From Nocardiopsis ganjiahuensis DSM 45031 (lineage in GTDB: Bacteria > Actinomycetota > Actinomycetes > Streptosporangiales > Streptosporangiaceae): a stretch of 57,018 nt of DNA. The notes below the pieces were generated by a model. That model was not told the origin of the DNA, made no database searches, and saw nothing but the letters and a program-made list of their open reading frames with translations. Each line of letters starts with the position of its first letter. The first letter of the stretch is position 1. Below, one piece after another: positions 26,650 to 34,125 of this stretch. The stretch is taken from NCBI RefSeq assembly GCF_000341085.1, contig NZ_ANBA01000025.1, positions 1-57,018 of the forward strand. The letters run 5' to 3'. The translations under genes were made by a program, and so were the position numbers.

Positions 26650-28386
26650 ATGACACGAGCCGCCATCGGGCGCGCGCACGGCCCGTTCGTCGGGACGCGG
26701 CCCTTCCGCGCCCGGGACCGCCGGCTCTTCCACGGCCGCCGAGCGGAGACCGAGGAACTGGTGCGTTCCTGGAGCCGCCACCGGCTCACCGTGCTCCACG
26801 GCGACAACGGGGTCGGCAAGACCTCCCTGGTGGGCGCCGGGGCCGCACCCCTCCTCGCCGACCGCGGCAGCACCGTCCTGCCCACGGGGGAGCTGTGCTT
26901 CGACCCGGGCTTTCCCGCCGCGGTCCTCCCCGGCCAGAACCCCTACACCCGGGCCCTGCTGGCGCTCTGGAGCCCGTCGGAGTTCCCCGCCCGCGGACCC
27001 GGCACCTCGATCACCGACTTCCTGCGCACCCACGAGAGCACCGACCGCCAGGGCCTGCCCCGCCCCGTTTTCGCCGTCCTGGACCGGACCGAACTCCTCC
27101 TGCGCCGCTCGGCCGCGCCCGAACCGTGGCGCAGGGACTTCCTGGACGAGCTGTTCACCGCCGTGGAGAACCGCCCTGAACTGCGTCTTCTGCTGACCGT
27201 GCGCACGGGGCACCTGGAAGAGCTCAGGCGCCTGGTGGACAAACGCGACGTCGACCACGCCGAGGTCGGACTGGCCCCGTTCGCCCCCGGCGCCGCCATC
27301 GAGGCGGTCGCGCGCTCCCTGGCCCTGGCCGGTTCGCCCGCCTCCTCCGGTGAGCCGGGGCGCCTGGTCGAGGAGGCCCGCACGGTCCGCGACCCGCGCG
27401 GGCGCCCCCGCGCGCACTCCGGCACCGTCGACCCCGCCCTCCTCCAGCTCCTGGGCCTGACCCTGTGGGAGCGGGCGGCCGGGGCCGGCACCGCCCTGGT
27501 CCCGGACTCCGACACCGAGGTCGACCGCGCCCTCACCGAACGCCTGGCCGGGGTCCTGGAGGAGGTGGCCGACGAGCACCTGGTGCCGCCCGACGTCCCC
27601 CACGCCTGGTTGCGCCGGGTGGTGGCCGCCGGGGAACAGGGGGTGGGACGCCCTGTCGGCGAGGACCCGGACGACGCGCTCACCCCCGGAATCGTGCACG
27701 CCCTGGAGGACCGCCACCTGGTCACCACCGACCGGGACGGATCCGCCTACCTGTTACGCCACCCGAGGCTGGCCCGCCCCCTGACGGCGCTGGCCCTGTC
27801 GCCCTACGCACGGGGGACGACGCCCTGGACCGGCCGGGACCGCCTGCGCATCGCCCGAGCCGCCCACACCCGCGGCGAGCCGGCGCTGGCCGCCGAACAC
27901 GCACAGCTGGCACTGCGCGCCGAACCCGCTCCCGGGCCGAGGGTGCGGGCGCTGCTCACGGCGCTCCTGGGCGACCTCGCCTTCGAACGCGGCGACCACG
28001 GGGCCGCCGCCGCGCACTACGCGCAGGCGGCGAGGGAACGGGAGGCGGACGGCGACGGTGCCGCGGTCCCCAGGCTGCTGGTGGCGGAGGCCCGCAACCG
28101 GCTGCTGGCGGGGGAGCGCTCGGCGGCGCTGACGGGGCTGGCGGCGGCCGAGGGGCGGGTGCACGCCGACCCCAGCCTGCGGACCGGGATCGGACAGGTA
28201 CTCCGGCTCGCGGGGCAGGCGCAGTCGGCCCTGGACGTGCTGGAGGGCGCGATCGCGGGCGAGGGCGGGATCACCGAGGCGCGGCGGACCCGGGGGCAGA
28301 TCCGTGCGGAACTCGGGCAGACCCGTGCGGAACCCGGGGAGAGCCGTCCGGAAGAGGGCGGACCGGCCGACGGAAGGAGGGCCTGA
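26650..28386 (+). CDS. nSTAND1-like NTPase with C-terminal TPR-like helices; contains a TTA codon
   Basis: 578 residues from ATG 26650 (GGGAG upstream; an ATG at 26584 would add 22). The start PFVGTRPFRARDRRLFHGRRAETEEL matches the conserved lead-in of the nSTAND1 family, followed by Walker A HGDNGVGKTSLV at about residues 50-61, Walker B PVFAVLDRTELLL, and LRLLLTVRTGHLEEL. A winged-helix-like region ends near VTTDRDGSAYLLRHP. From about 400 the chain forms TPR-like helical pairs (GEPALAAEHAQLALRA, GDHGAAAAHYAQAARE). A seven-residue repeat occurs at the C-terminus. The Leu codon at 27754-27756 is TTA. nSTAND1 proteins are predicted sensors in conflict systems. Its ribosome-site overlap with the next gene indicates one operon. 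Confidence 0.8.
   Translation: MTRAAIGRAHGPFVGTRPFRARDRRLFHGRRAETEELVRSWSRHRLTVLHGDNGVGKTSLVGAGAAPLLADRGSTVLPTGELCFDPGFPAAVLPGQNPYTRALLALWSPSEFPARGPGTSITDFLRTHESTDRQGLPRPVFAVLDRTELLLRRSAAPEPWRRDFLDELFTAVENRPELRLLLTVRTGHLEELRRLVDKRDVDHAEVGLAPFAPGAAIEAVARSLALAGSPASSGEPGRLVEEARTVRDPRGRPRAHSGTVDPALLQLLGLTLWERAAGAGTALVPDSDTEVDRALTERLAGVLEEVADEHLVPPDVPHAWLRRVVAAGEQGVGRPVGEDPDDALTPGIVHALEDRHLVTTDRDGSAYLLRHPRLARPLTALALSPYARGTTPWTGRDRLRIARAAHTRGEPALAAEHAQLALRAEPAPGPRVRALLTALLGDLAFERGDHGAAAAHYAQAAREREADGDGAAVPRLLVAEARNRLLAGERSAALTGLAAAEGRVHADPSLRTGIGQVLRLAGQAQSALDVLEGAIAGEGGITEARRTRGQIRAELGQTRAEPGESRPEEGGPADGRRA
28297..28359 (+). repeat. Three 21-base tandem repeats in the NTPase C-terminal tail
   Basis: In-frame units encode QIRAELG, QTRAEPG and ESRPEEG. 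The repeat lies at the extreme C-terminus, outside the folded helices, just before the ribosome site of the next gene. Confidence 0.7.
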
Positions 28387-28388
28387 AC

Positions 28389-28934
28389 GTGGACACCACC
28401 GTCCTGGTGGCGCTGGTCACCGGGATCATCACCGCGATCAGCACGCTGGGAGCCACGGCTCTGACCGCGTACCGGTCCGAGAAGGTCGAGCGATGGCGGG
28501 CCGAGCACAACCTGGAGAGGGAGCGGGAACGGCGCGAGTACGAGCAGGACCAGGCGCGGGCACGGGAGGTGCGCGCCCGGCTCGAGGAGGTGCGGAGCAG
28601 TGTGCTGAGACTGGGCATCAGCATGCGTCACATCGCCCAGATACGCGTGCAGGGCCCGCCCAGGGCCGGCGGCAACGACCTGGCCGAACAGGTGCACCAG
28701 GCCAGGACCCACATCTACGAGGCGGTGATCGCCGTCGAACGCATGCGCGACGTCCTGCCACCGGACCGCCAGGACCGGGTCGACACGTTGCGCGACGCCG
28801 TGGACCAGGTGTTCCACCACCTCCAGGCGCGGTCGGGGCGCGGCGCCGACCAGGTGCACCGGAACCTGAGATCGGGGCTCCGTGCCCTGACGGAGGCGGT
28901 TCCGGACCGGGACCGGCCCTCGGACCGGGGGTGA
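28389..28934 (+). CDS. Membrane-anchored coiled-coil protein, likely partner of the nSTAND NTPase
   Basis: 181 residues from GTG 28389, two bases after the NTPase stop and behind a strong GGAAGGAGGG ribosome site inside the NTPase tail. The first 25 residues are one hydrophobic helix (VLVALVTGIITAISTLGATAL), followed by a highly charged coiled coil (EKVERWRAEHNLERERERRE ... QARAREVRARLEEVRSS) and a second helical region (LAEQVHQARTHIYEAVIAVERM). The order suggests the N-terminus in the membrane and the helices in the cytoplasm. I do not recognise a family. Translational coupling to the NTPase suggests the two work together, for example as effector and sensor; that is inference. Confidence 0.7.
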   Translation: MDTTVLVALVTGIITAISTLGATALTAYRSEKVERWRAEHNLERERERREYEQDQARAREVRARLEEVRSSVLRLGISMRHIAQIRVQGPPRAGGNDLAEQVHQARTHIYEAVIAVERMRDVLPPDRQDRVDTLRDAVDQVFHHLQARSGRGADQVHRNLRSGLRALTEAVPDRDRPSDRG

Positions 28935-28949
28935 GGGGCCTGCTCCCCG

Positions 28950-28980
28950 TTGACCTCAACTCTGGTTGAGGGTGCACACT
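28950..28980 (+). promoter_or_regulatory. SoxR/MerR-type operator within a promoter with 19-base spacer
   Basis: TTGACC (28950-28955) and a weak -10, CACACT (28975-28980), are 19 bases apart, the over-long spacing typical of MerR-family activated promoters. An 18-base palindrome CCTCAACTCTGGTTGAGG (28954-28971) lies across the -35 and spacer. It has the same CCTCAA-N6-TTGAGG geometry as the SoxR box. No merR/soxR gene is present in the window. Confidence 0.65.
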
Positions 28981-29012
28981 CCCCGGTAACCGACTCCGGA
29001 ACGAGGGACACC

Positions 29013-29477
29013 GTGTCCGACCCCGCCACCTTCCTGCCCGCGCCCGAGCACCTGCGCGAACGCCTGGCGCGGGACCGCAACGTCTGGCTGTGCACGCTGC
29101 GCGCCGACGGATCGCCCCACGTGGTCCCGGTGTGGTTCGTCCACCTACGCGAACGCTGGTGGATCGGGGTCTCCACCGCTTCGGTGAAGGTCCGCAACGC
29201 CCTCCGCGACCCCAGGGTGTCGCTGGCCCTGGAGGACGGTGACGCACCCGTCGTCGCCCAGGGGCTGGCGTCCGTCCACGACCGCTTCCCGGCCGACGTG
29301 CTCGCCGCCTTCCAGGACCGTTACGCCTGGGATCCGCGCACCCCCTACGGCAGGGACCCCCGCCGTTCCCTGCTGGAGATCGGCGTCACCCGCTGGCTGA
29401 TGGCCGGGGCCGCCCCCGAGACCACACCGATCTCCGAGACCGCACCGCTCTCCGAGGACAGGCCGCACCCGACATGA
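29013..29477 (+). CDS. PNPOx-like (pyridoxamine 5'-phosphate oxidase family) flavin/F420-binding protein
   Basis: 154 residues from GTG 29013 with GAGGGA five bases upstream. Split-barrel fold motifs: LARDRNVWLCTLRADGSPHVVPVWFVHLRERWWIGV (strand pair, residues about 17-52), VKVRNALRDPRVSLALED, and a C-terminal strand LLEIGVTRWLM. This pattern fits the actinobacterial F420- or FMN-dependent PNPOx-like enzymes that reduce diverse substrates. A tail of about 20 residues (ETTPISETAPLSEDRP) contains a repeated (T/A)P(I/L)SE motif. The SoxR-box-like promoter suggests induction by redox-active compounds. Confidence 0.8.
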   Translation: MSDPATFLPAPEHLRERLARDRNVWLCTLRADGSPHVVPVWFVHLRERWWIGVSTASVKVRNALRDPRVSLALEDGDAPVVAQGLASVHDRFPADVLAAFQDRYAWDPRTPYGRDPRRSLLEIGVTRWLMAGAAPETTPISETAPLSEDRPHPT

Positions 29478-29485
29478 GCCCGCCA

Positions 29486-29501
29486 CCCCGCGGCCGCGGG
29501 G
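29486..29501. terminator. Palindrome between convergent genes
   Basis: CCCCGCGGCCGCGGGG is a perfect 16-base palindrome between the PNPOx-like gene and the HD-Pnk gene. It may serve as a bidirectional terminator, although the loop would have to open the centre and there is no U-tract. Confidence 0.35.
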
Positions 29502-29526
29502 CGGAGGACAGGGCCCGGCCGTTCGA

Positions 29527-30651
29527 CTAGCCGGTGACCTCGCGGGTCAGGCGGTGGGCCTCGGTGGGGTCGGGGCACTCCCAGCGCCGAACCAGCCGTT
29601 CCACCGCGGCAGGCGGGACCGGCGCGGACCTGCGGCCCATCCGTTCACGCAGGACCCGGGGCGGGGCCTCCAGGGCCACGATCTCCACCCGGGCCCGGTA
29701 GTCGGCGGCCAGGGCCACGGACCGGGAGCGCAGGTCACGCGAGATGTTGGTGGCGTTCCACACGAACGACCGCCCCGCGCGCAGGTGCTCGCGGGCCCGT
29801 TCGGTGGCGGCGACGGCCACCGGGCGCTGGTCGGCGGTGGGCCTGACCCCCAGTTCCGTGCGCAGCGCGTCCAGGCTCACCACCGGCAGCTCCGGCCGGT
29901 GCGCCCGGATCCAGTGGTCCTTGCCCGCGCCGGGCAGGCCCGACATCACCGTCACGGTCAGCCGGGTGTCGTCGTGCGCGGCGTAGTCGGGGTCGCGGTC
30001 GGGCCTGCGGAAGAACCAGAACCGGGCGTGGTCGGAGGGGAAGTCGCGCGGGCGGTCCAGGCAGCGCTGTTCGGCGCAGTACTCGGCGTAGAGCCCGATG
30101 TTGTCCAGGACCTCGGAGGTGTCCCCGCACTCACGGCCGAGGATGTCGGCGGTGGCCAGCAGGACGAGGTCGTCGTTGCGGGCCAGCAGGCTCGCCCGGA
30201 AGGCGATCTGTCGCAGGTCGGGGCGTTCCAGCGCCCAGAAGGGGATCTGGTGGTGGCGGACCAGCGCCGCCACGTGCTCGCGCCACCCGACCGGGGCCCC
30301 GGCCTCCCAGAGGATCCGGCGGGCCAGCAGGTCGCCCCGGCGGGAGTGCCCGTGCGCGGTCACCCGGCCGTCCTCGTCCCTGCGGGTGCACAGCGGTTTG
30401 GCCACGTCGTGCAGGAGCACCGCGGCGAACAGCCGGACCCGTTCCCCGGCGGGCCGGGCCCGCCACCGCGGCAGCCCGGCCAGGGCCTCGCACGCCATCC
30501 GGGTGTGGGTCTCCACGTCGCCCTCGGCGTGGTGCACCGGGTCCTGCTCCACCCCGGCCAGGCTCCGGACCCAGGCGAAGGCCTCCCGTACCCGGTCCCA
30601 GTCCAGGTCCCAATGGGGAGGTGCCGGGCACAGTTCATCGAACACCCGCAT
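29527..30651 (-). CDS. HD-Pnk: HD phosphoesterase fused to a P-loop polynucleotide kinase (RNA end healing)
   Basis: 374 residues. N-terminal HD domain: HHAEGDVETHTRM (40-52), LLHDVAKP with H81-D82, GHSRRGDLL and RHHQIP. C-terminal kinase domain: P-loop SGLPGAGKD (K244, followed by Asp245 where Ser/Thr is usual), VVSLDALR with D261, FVWNATNISRDLRSR and a lid with RERMGRR. This order matches the HD-Pnk enzymes described in bacteria, in which the HD part removes 2',3'-cyclic phosphate and the kinase phosphorylates the 5'-OH. Together with the RNA ligase encoded just upstream it would repair cleaved RNA. Start ATG 30651 has GGAGGTG five bases upstream and overlaps the ligase gene by 17 bases. 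Confidence 0.88.
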   Translation of the reverse strand: MRVFDELCPAPPHWDLDWDRVREAFAWVRSLAGVEQDPVHHAEGDVETHTRMACEALAGLPRWRARPAGERVRLFAAVLLHDVAKPLCTRRDEDGRVTAHGHSRRGDLLARRILWEAGAPVGWREHVAALVRHHQIPFWALERPDLRQIAFRASLLARNDDLVLLATADILGRECGDTSEVLDNIGLYAEYCAEQRCLDRPRDFPSDHARFWFFRRPDRDPDYAAHDDTRLTVTVMSGLPGAGKDHWIRAHRPELPVVSLDALRTELGVRPTADQRPVAVAATERAREHLRAGRSFVWNATNISRDLRSRSVALAADYRARVEIVALEAPPRVLRERMGRRSAPVPPAAVERLVRRWECPDPTEAHRLTREVTG

Positions 30652-31423
30652 ACAGCACCTCCGGGTCGGCCAGCGCGTTGGCGATCAGGGGCCGGTCCAG
30701 CCAGTGGGTGCCCGCGTCCAGGATCGCGGTGGTGAACTCCGAACGCACCCACTTGTACCGGTCGACCGTGTGGTCGCCCTCCTCGACCTTGACGTAGAGC
30801 CCCTCCATGAGGTCGGAGCCGTCCGTCTCGGCCAGGGCTCGTTCGGGATCGGCCCCGCCGGCCCGCGCCGCGTCGGCCAGCGCCCGCCGCCACCCGGGGG
30901 TCCGGCAGGTGGAGGTCCCCACCAGGGCGGTCAGCTCCTTGATCGAGGCCAGCGGGCCCTCGTGCAGCACGGGAACCGACACCACGGGCGCCCCGGCCAA
31001 CAGCTCCCGCCTGCGCGGGGTGGACAGGAACACCCCGTCCCTGGTGTCGAGGACGTCGAACTCGCAGAAGTAGTGCGGCAGCGCGTCGTAGAAGACGGTG
31101 TGCCTGGCGTACAGCCATTCGCCGTAGAGCACGTACCGGTCGCCCAACCGCGGCCGCAGGGTCGGCGCGACCGCCGCCGCCCAGGCCTTGAACGGGGCGA
31201 ACTGCCGCTCCCTCGGCCCGCCGGTCAGGTAGTGGCCCCGGCTCTGGAGCCGCAGTTCACCGTCGGGCCCGAAACTGATCCCGGCGTTGGCGCCGTCGAG
31301 CTTCTCCTCCACGACCAGGTGCCGTCCGGCCAGGTGGTCGAACGGTGCGGCCGACAGGTCGTGGTCACCGGGCTGGAGCCGCGACCCGCGGATGTGCCGG
31401 GTGCGCGGGTACTTGCGAAGCAT
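30635..31423 (-). CDS. ATP-dependent RNA ligase (Rnl2-like nucleotidyltransferase)
   Basis: 262 residues with the covalent nucleotidyltransferase motifs: motif I EEKLDGANAG with Lys41 as AMP acceptor, motif III-like VLYGEWLYARH, motif IV LMEGLYVKVEE and motif V YKWVRSEF. Length and motif order fit the RNA ligase family of PF09414 that joins 3'-OH and 5'-phosphate ends. It is the first gene of a two-gene operon with HD-Pnk, giving healing and sealing functions in one transcript. Six bases before the ATG stands TAGAAC, with no ribosome site, suggesting a leaderless transcript. Confidence 0.88.
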   Translation of the reverse strand: MLRKYPRTRHIRGSRLQPGDHDLSAAPFDHLAGRHLVVEEKLDGANAGISFGPDGELRLQSRGHYLTGGPRERQFAPFKAWAAAVAPTLRPRLGDRYVLYGEWLYARHTVFYDALPHYFCEFDVLDTRDGVFLSTPRRRELLAGAPVVSVPVLHEGPLASIKELTALVGTSTCRTPGWRRALADAARAGGADPERALAETDGSDLMEGLYVKVEEGDHTVDRYKWVRSEFTTAILDAGTHWLDRPLIANALADPEVLYAGVR

Positions 31424-31429
31424 GTGTCG

Positions 31430-31435
31430 GTTCTA
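31430..31435 (-). promoter_or_regulatory. Putative -10 element of the RNA-repair operon
   Basis: TAGAAC on the minus strand, six bases before ATG 31423; no Shine-Dalgarno sequence lies between. The last base differs from the TANNNT consensus. Confidence 0.4.
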
Positions 31436-31538
31436 CACAGCCGGGGCCCTCCGCGGCCACCGGTTTTCTCAGCGGCCACACGCCACAAGGGCCGTGCGGC
31501 GGGTCACCGGCCCAGAGCTGACCCGCCCCGTCCACTCC

Positions 31539-32816
31539 CTAGGTCAGCCGGGTGCGGGCGCCCAGGGAGGCGGCGTCGGCGGCGGCGCGCCCCTCGTACC
31601 AGCCCTCGGCGCTGGAGGGACCCCGGACCCGGGACGTGGTCAGGGCGCCGAACGCCTCGTCCACGGCGGCCTCCACCGCCTTCTCCCGGGCGGCGAACAC
31701 CGGTACCAGGTCGGTGCCGGTCTCGGCGGTGACCGCCTCCTCGGCGGCGCGCGCCGACTCGGTCAACCGCTCACCGACCCGTACCCCGAACGCGGACATG
31801 AACGAGGCCCGAAAGTCCTTGCGGGCGCTGCGCCCGGACCGGTCCCGCGCCGAACCGCTCACCCGCATCGCCGCCTCGGCCTGGACCAGCAGCGACGTGT
31901 ACAGCAGGTCCACCGCCTCCACGTCGCCGGGGAAACCCATCACGGTGCTCAGCCCCAGCTCCCGGTGCCACACGGCCCGGCAGTGGTTGGCCTCGGCGAC
32001 CTCGTTCAGCAGCACGGCCCGGTGTTCGTCGTAGGGCGAGTCCACCGGGAGCCTGCGGGCCGCCGCGGCCTCGGGCTCCTCGGGGTCCTCCGCCACCAGG
32101 GCGAGGTCGATGCTGTGCCGCGCCATCATCTCCTGGGCGCGCGCGGTCAGCGCCTCGGCCTCCTGCGGGAACTCGGTCGACTCCGCCTTGGCCAGCAGCG
32201 CGCGCACGCGCTGCAGGCGCCCCCGGTCCACGGGCGCCGAGCTCCTGCGGCCCGGACGGAAGGTGCCGGGCGGCGGGCCCAGACGGCGCATCGGCGGCAG
32301 GACGCGCAGCAGCGCCAGCAGCCGCAGCACCACCTCGACCACCTCGAACCTCAGCAGCCCGTGCTCGCTTCCCAGACGGGTCAGGTGCTGATCACCCGAG
32401 GCCGGTGCGGCCGCGCCCAGGGCCCGGACCTGCTCGGCCCAACGGGGGTCCACCGTGGCGGCGGAGTGGCGCTCCAGGTCGGCGGTGACGGCGTCCGCGC
32501 ACACGGCCGCGGCCAGCGGTCCGGACTCGCGGGTGACGTGCCGGACCGTCTCCGCGGGCTGCCAGCCGCGCGCCCAGGCGTCGGCCACCGCGAAGAGCAG
32601 GGTGTCGGAGAGCGCACGGCCCGCCGCCCCGGCCCAGGCGGGGTCCTCCACGTCGGCCAGCCGGGCCGCGGCCAGATCCACCCCGCCGCCCTCCTGCCCG
32701 CGGACCAGAGCGTCGACGGCGCCGGTGACCACCTCCACGGGCGTGTCCGAAGGACCGGGCCCGGCCCACTCGGCCGTCACCCGCGCGTCGCCGCGTCTGC
32801 GGCTTTTCCTGCCCAC
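31539..32816 (-). CDS. DUF2786 domain-containing protein
   Basis: 425 residues from GTG 32816, chosen for the GGGGAGAAG ribosome site. The DUF2786 helical hairpin is at about residues 200-235: RVRALLAKAESTEFPQEAEALTARAQEMMARHSID. It is flanked by an N-terminal helical region (about 20-165) and a C-terminal part with EANHCRAVWHR, FPGDVEAVDLLYTSLLVQAE and a basic RKDFRASFMSAFG motif, an arrangement common to actinomycete and phage-associated DUF2786 proteins. No function is established. It lies 115 bases upstream, in the transcribed sense, of nothing obvious; the RNA ligase operon begins on its far side with its own promoter. Confidence 0.8.
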   Translation of the reverse strand: MGRKSRRRGDARVTAEWAGPGPSDTPVEVVTGAVDALVRGQEGGGVDLAAARLADVEDPAWAGAAGRALSDTLLFAVADAWARGWQPAETVRHVTRESGPLAAAVCADAVTADLERHSAATVDPRWAEQVRALGAAAPASGDQHLTRLGSEHGLLRFEVVEVVLRLLALLRVLPPMRRLGPPPGTFRPGRRSSAPVDRGRLQRVRALLAKAESTEFPQEAEALTARAQEMMARHSIDLALVAEDPEEPEAAAARRLPVDSPYDEHRAVLLNEVAEANHCRAVWHRELGLSTVMGFPGDVEAVDLLYTSLLVQAEAAMRVSGSARDRSGRSARKDFRASFMSAFGVRVGERLTESARAAEEAVTAETGTDLVPVFAAREKAVEAAVDEAFGALTTSRVRGPSSAEGWYEGRAAADAASLGARTRLT

Positions 32817-32994
32817 GGTGCTTCTCCCCGGTCGGATGCTGTGAGGCTCCGCGATCGCCGCGCCCCGGCCGGGCCGGGTGCGCACCTCCGTGGAGCCGAC
32901 TGGCCATCCTACCGGCCCTGACGGTCAGGGCTCCGGCCAGGGGCGGGACGCGGGGGAGGGGTGTGGGGGAGGGGTGCGGGGACCGTCGGCGGGC

Positions 32995-33792
32995 TCAGGG
33001 TTTGCGGGCCACACCGCCGTACTGGGCGACCGCCTGGGCGGTGCCCACCCGGGCCGGTTCGGGCCGCCAGAACGGGACGGAGACCACGCCGGGCTCCAAC
33101 AGGTCCAGACCGTCGAAGAAGGCGCTGATCTCCTCCGGGGTGCGCAGGTGGATGGGCTGGGCGGCGTTCTCGTTCCAGGCCGCGGACGCGTCGACGATCT
33201 GCCGGCTGGTGTCGGTGCTGTCACACAAGGCGAGGAAGCTGCCCGATGGTAGGGCGTCCACGTAGGTGCGAACCAGGGCATAGGTCTTCTCGTCCGCGGG
33301 GAAGTGCCCGAGCGTGCCCATGATGACCAGACCGATCGGCCGGGTGAAGTCCAGGTGCTCCCGGGCCCGGGCCAGCAGCGGCTCGGGGTCGAGCAGGTCG
33401 GCGTCGATGTAGTGGGTGCTGCCCTCGGGCGTGCTGGTCAGCAGGGCGCGGGCGTGGACGAGCACCATCGGGTCGTTGTCGACGTAGACGATCTTGGAGT
33501 CAGGGGCGACGGCTTGGGCGACCTCGTGGGTGTTGTCGGCGGTGGGCAGGCCGGTGCCGATGTCCAGGAACTGCCTGATGCCCTCCTCCCTGGCCAGATG
33601 TGTGACCGAGCGGATGATGAACCGGCGGTCGGCGCGGGCGAGCTCGACGATCTCGGGGAAGGCCTGCTCGATCTGCTCGCCCAGCTCACGGTCGGCCGGA
33701 TAGTGGTCCTTGCCGCCCAACCAGTAGTTGCACACCCGTGCGGAGTGGGGGACGGTCGTGTCCAGAGGGGCGGTGGGGGCGGTGTCCGACAT
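32995..33792 (-). CDS. SAM-dependent methyltransferase of the DUF574 (SAV_2177) family
   Basis: 265 residues. Family features: N-terminal PHSARVCNYWLGGKDHYPADRELG, then RRFIIRSVTHLAREEGIRQFLDIGTGLPT, where DIGTGLP is the SAM-binding loop, VYVDNDPMVLVHARALL, and GTLGHFPADE. These proteins are abundant in actinomycetes, often several per genome, and their acceptors are unknown. ATG 33792 has GGAAGG five bases upstream. It is divergent from the P450 gene at 34126; DUF574 genes often sit near regulators or P450s, so a link is possible but unproven. Confidence 0.92.
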   Translation of the reverse strand: MSDTAPTAPLDTTVPHSARVCNYWLGGKDHYPADRELGEQIEQAFPEIVELARADRRFIIRSVTHLAREEGIRQFLDIGTGLPTADNTHEVAQAVAPDSKIVYVDNDPMVLVHARALLTSTPEGSTHYIDADLLDPEPLLARAREHLDFTRPIGLVIMGTLGHFPADEKTYALVRTYVDALPSGSFLALCDSTDTSRQIVDASAAWNENAAQPIHLRTPEEISAFFDGLDLLEPGVVSVPFWRPEPARVGTAQAVAQYGGVARKP

Positions 33793-34125
33793 GGGGGCCT
33801 TCCGGCTCGGCGGGGATTCCGGGAATCAGCGGAAGTATCCTCCGCCGCGGCGCCGCGGGGCAAGCCGGACCCCCTTGCCCGCAAGGCTTTCCGGCCTGCC
33901 GACGCCCCCTTCCGCCCAGACCTGCCGACGCCCCTTCCGCCCCTTCCTCCCCGCCGGCTGCACCGGGGGTTCTTCCCGCGCTGAGCGCTATGCCGTCTTG
34001 GACCGCCTTGGCCTCGACTGGGGTCCGGTGACCGACACCGAAAGGTGCGCCTTTCCTCGCGGAAGCACCCCGGAAACATCGGAGACATAGCCTCGCCCCC
34101 CAACCGCAGCCACTGAGGAGTCTCC
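33793..34125. other. Divergent intergenic region of methyltransferase and P450 genes
   Basis: About 330 bases without a gene. It contains a 23-base direct repeat (33895-33917 and 33921-33943), a small hairpin AAAGG-TGCG-CCTTT at 34041-34054, and presumably both promoters. GAGGAG before ATG 34126 is the P450 ribosome site. Confidence 0.5.
33895..33943. repeat. Two direct repeats of about 23 bases
   Basis: Both units start CCTGCCGACGCCC and continue with CTTCCGCCC; the first unit has one extra C. They are three bases apart and noncoding. Confidence 0.6.
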
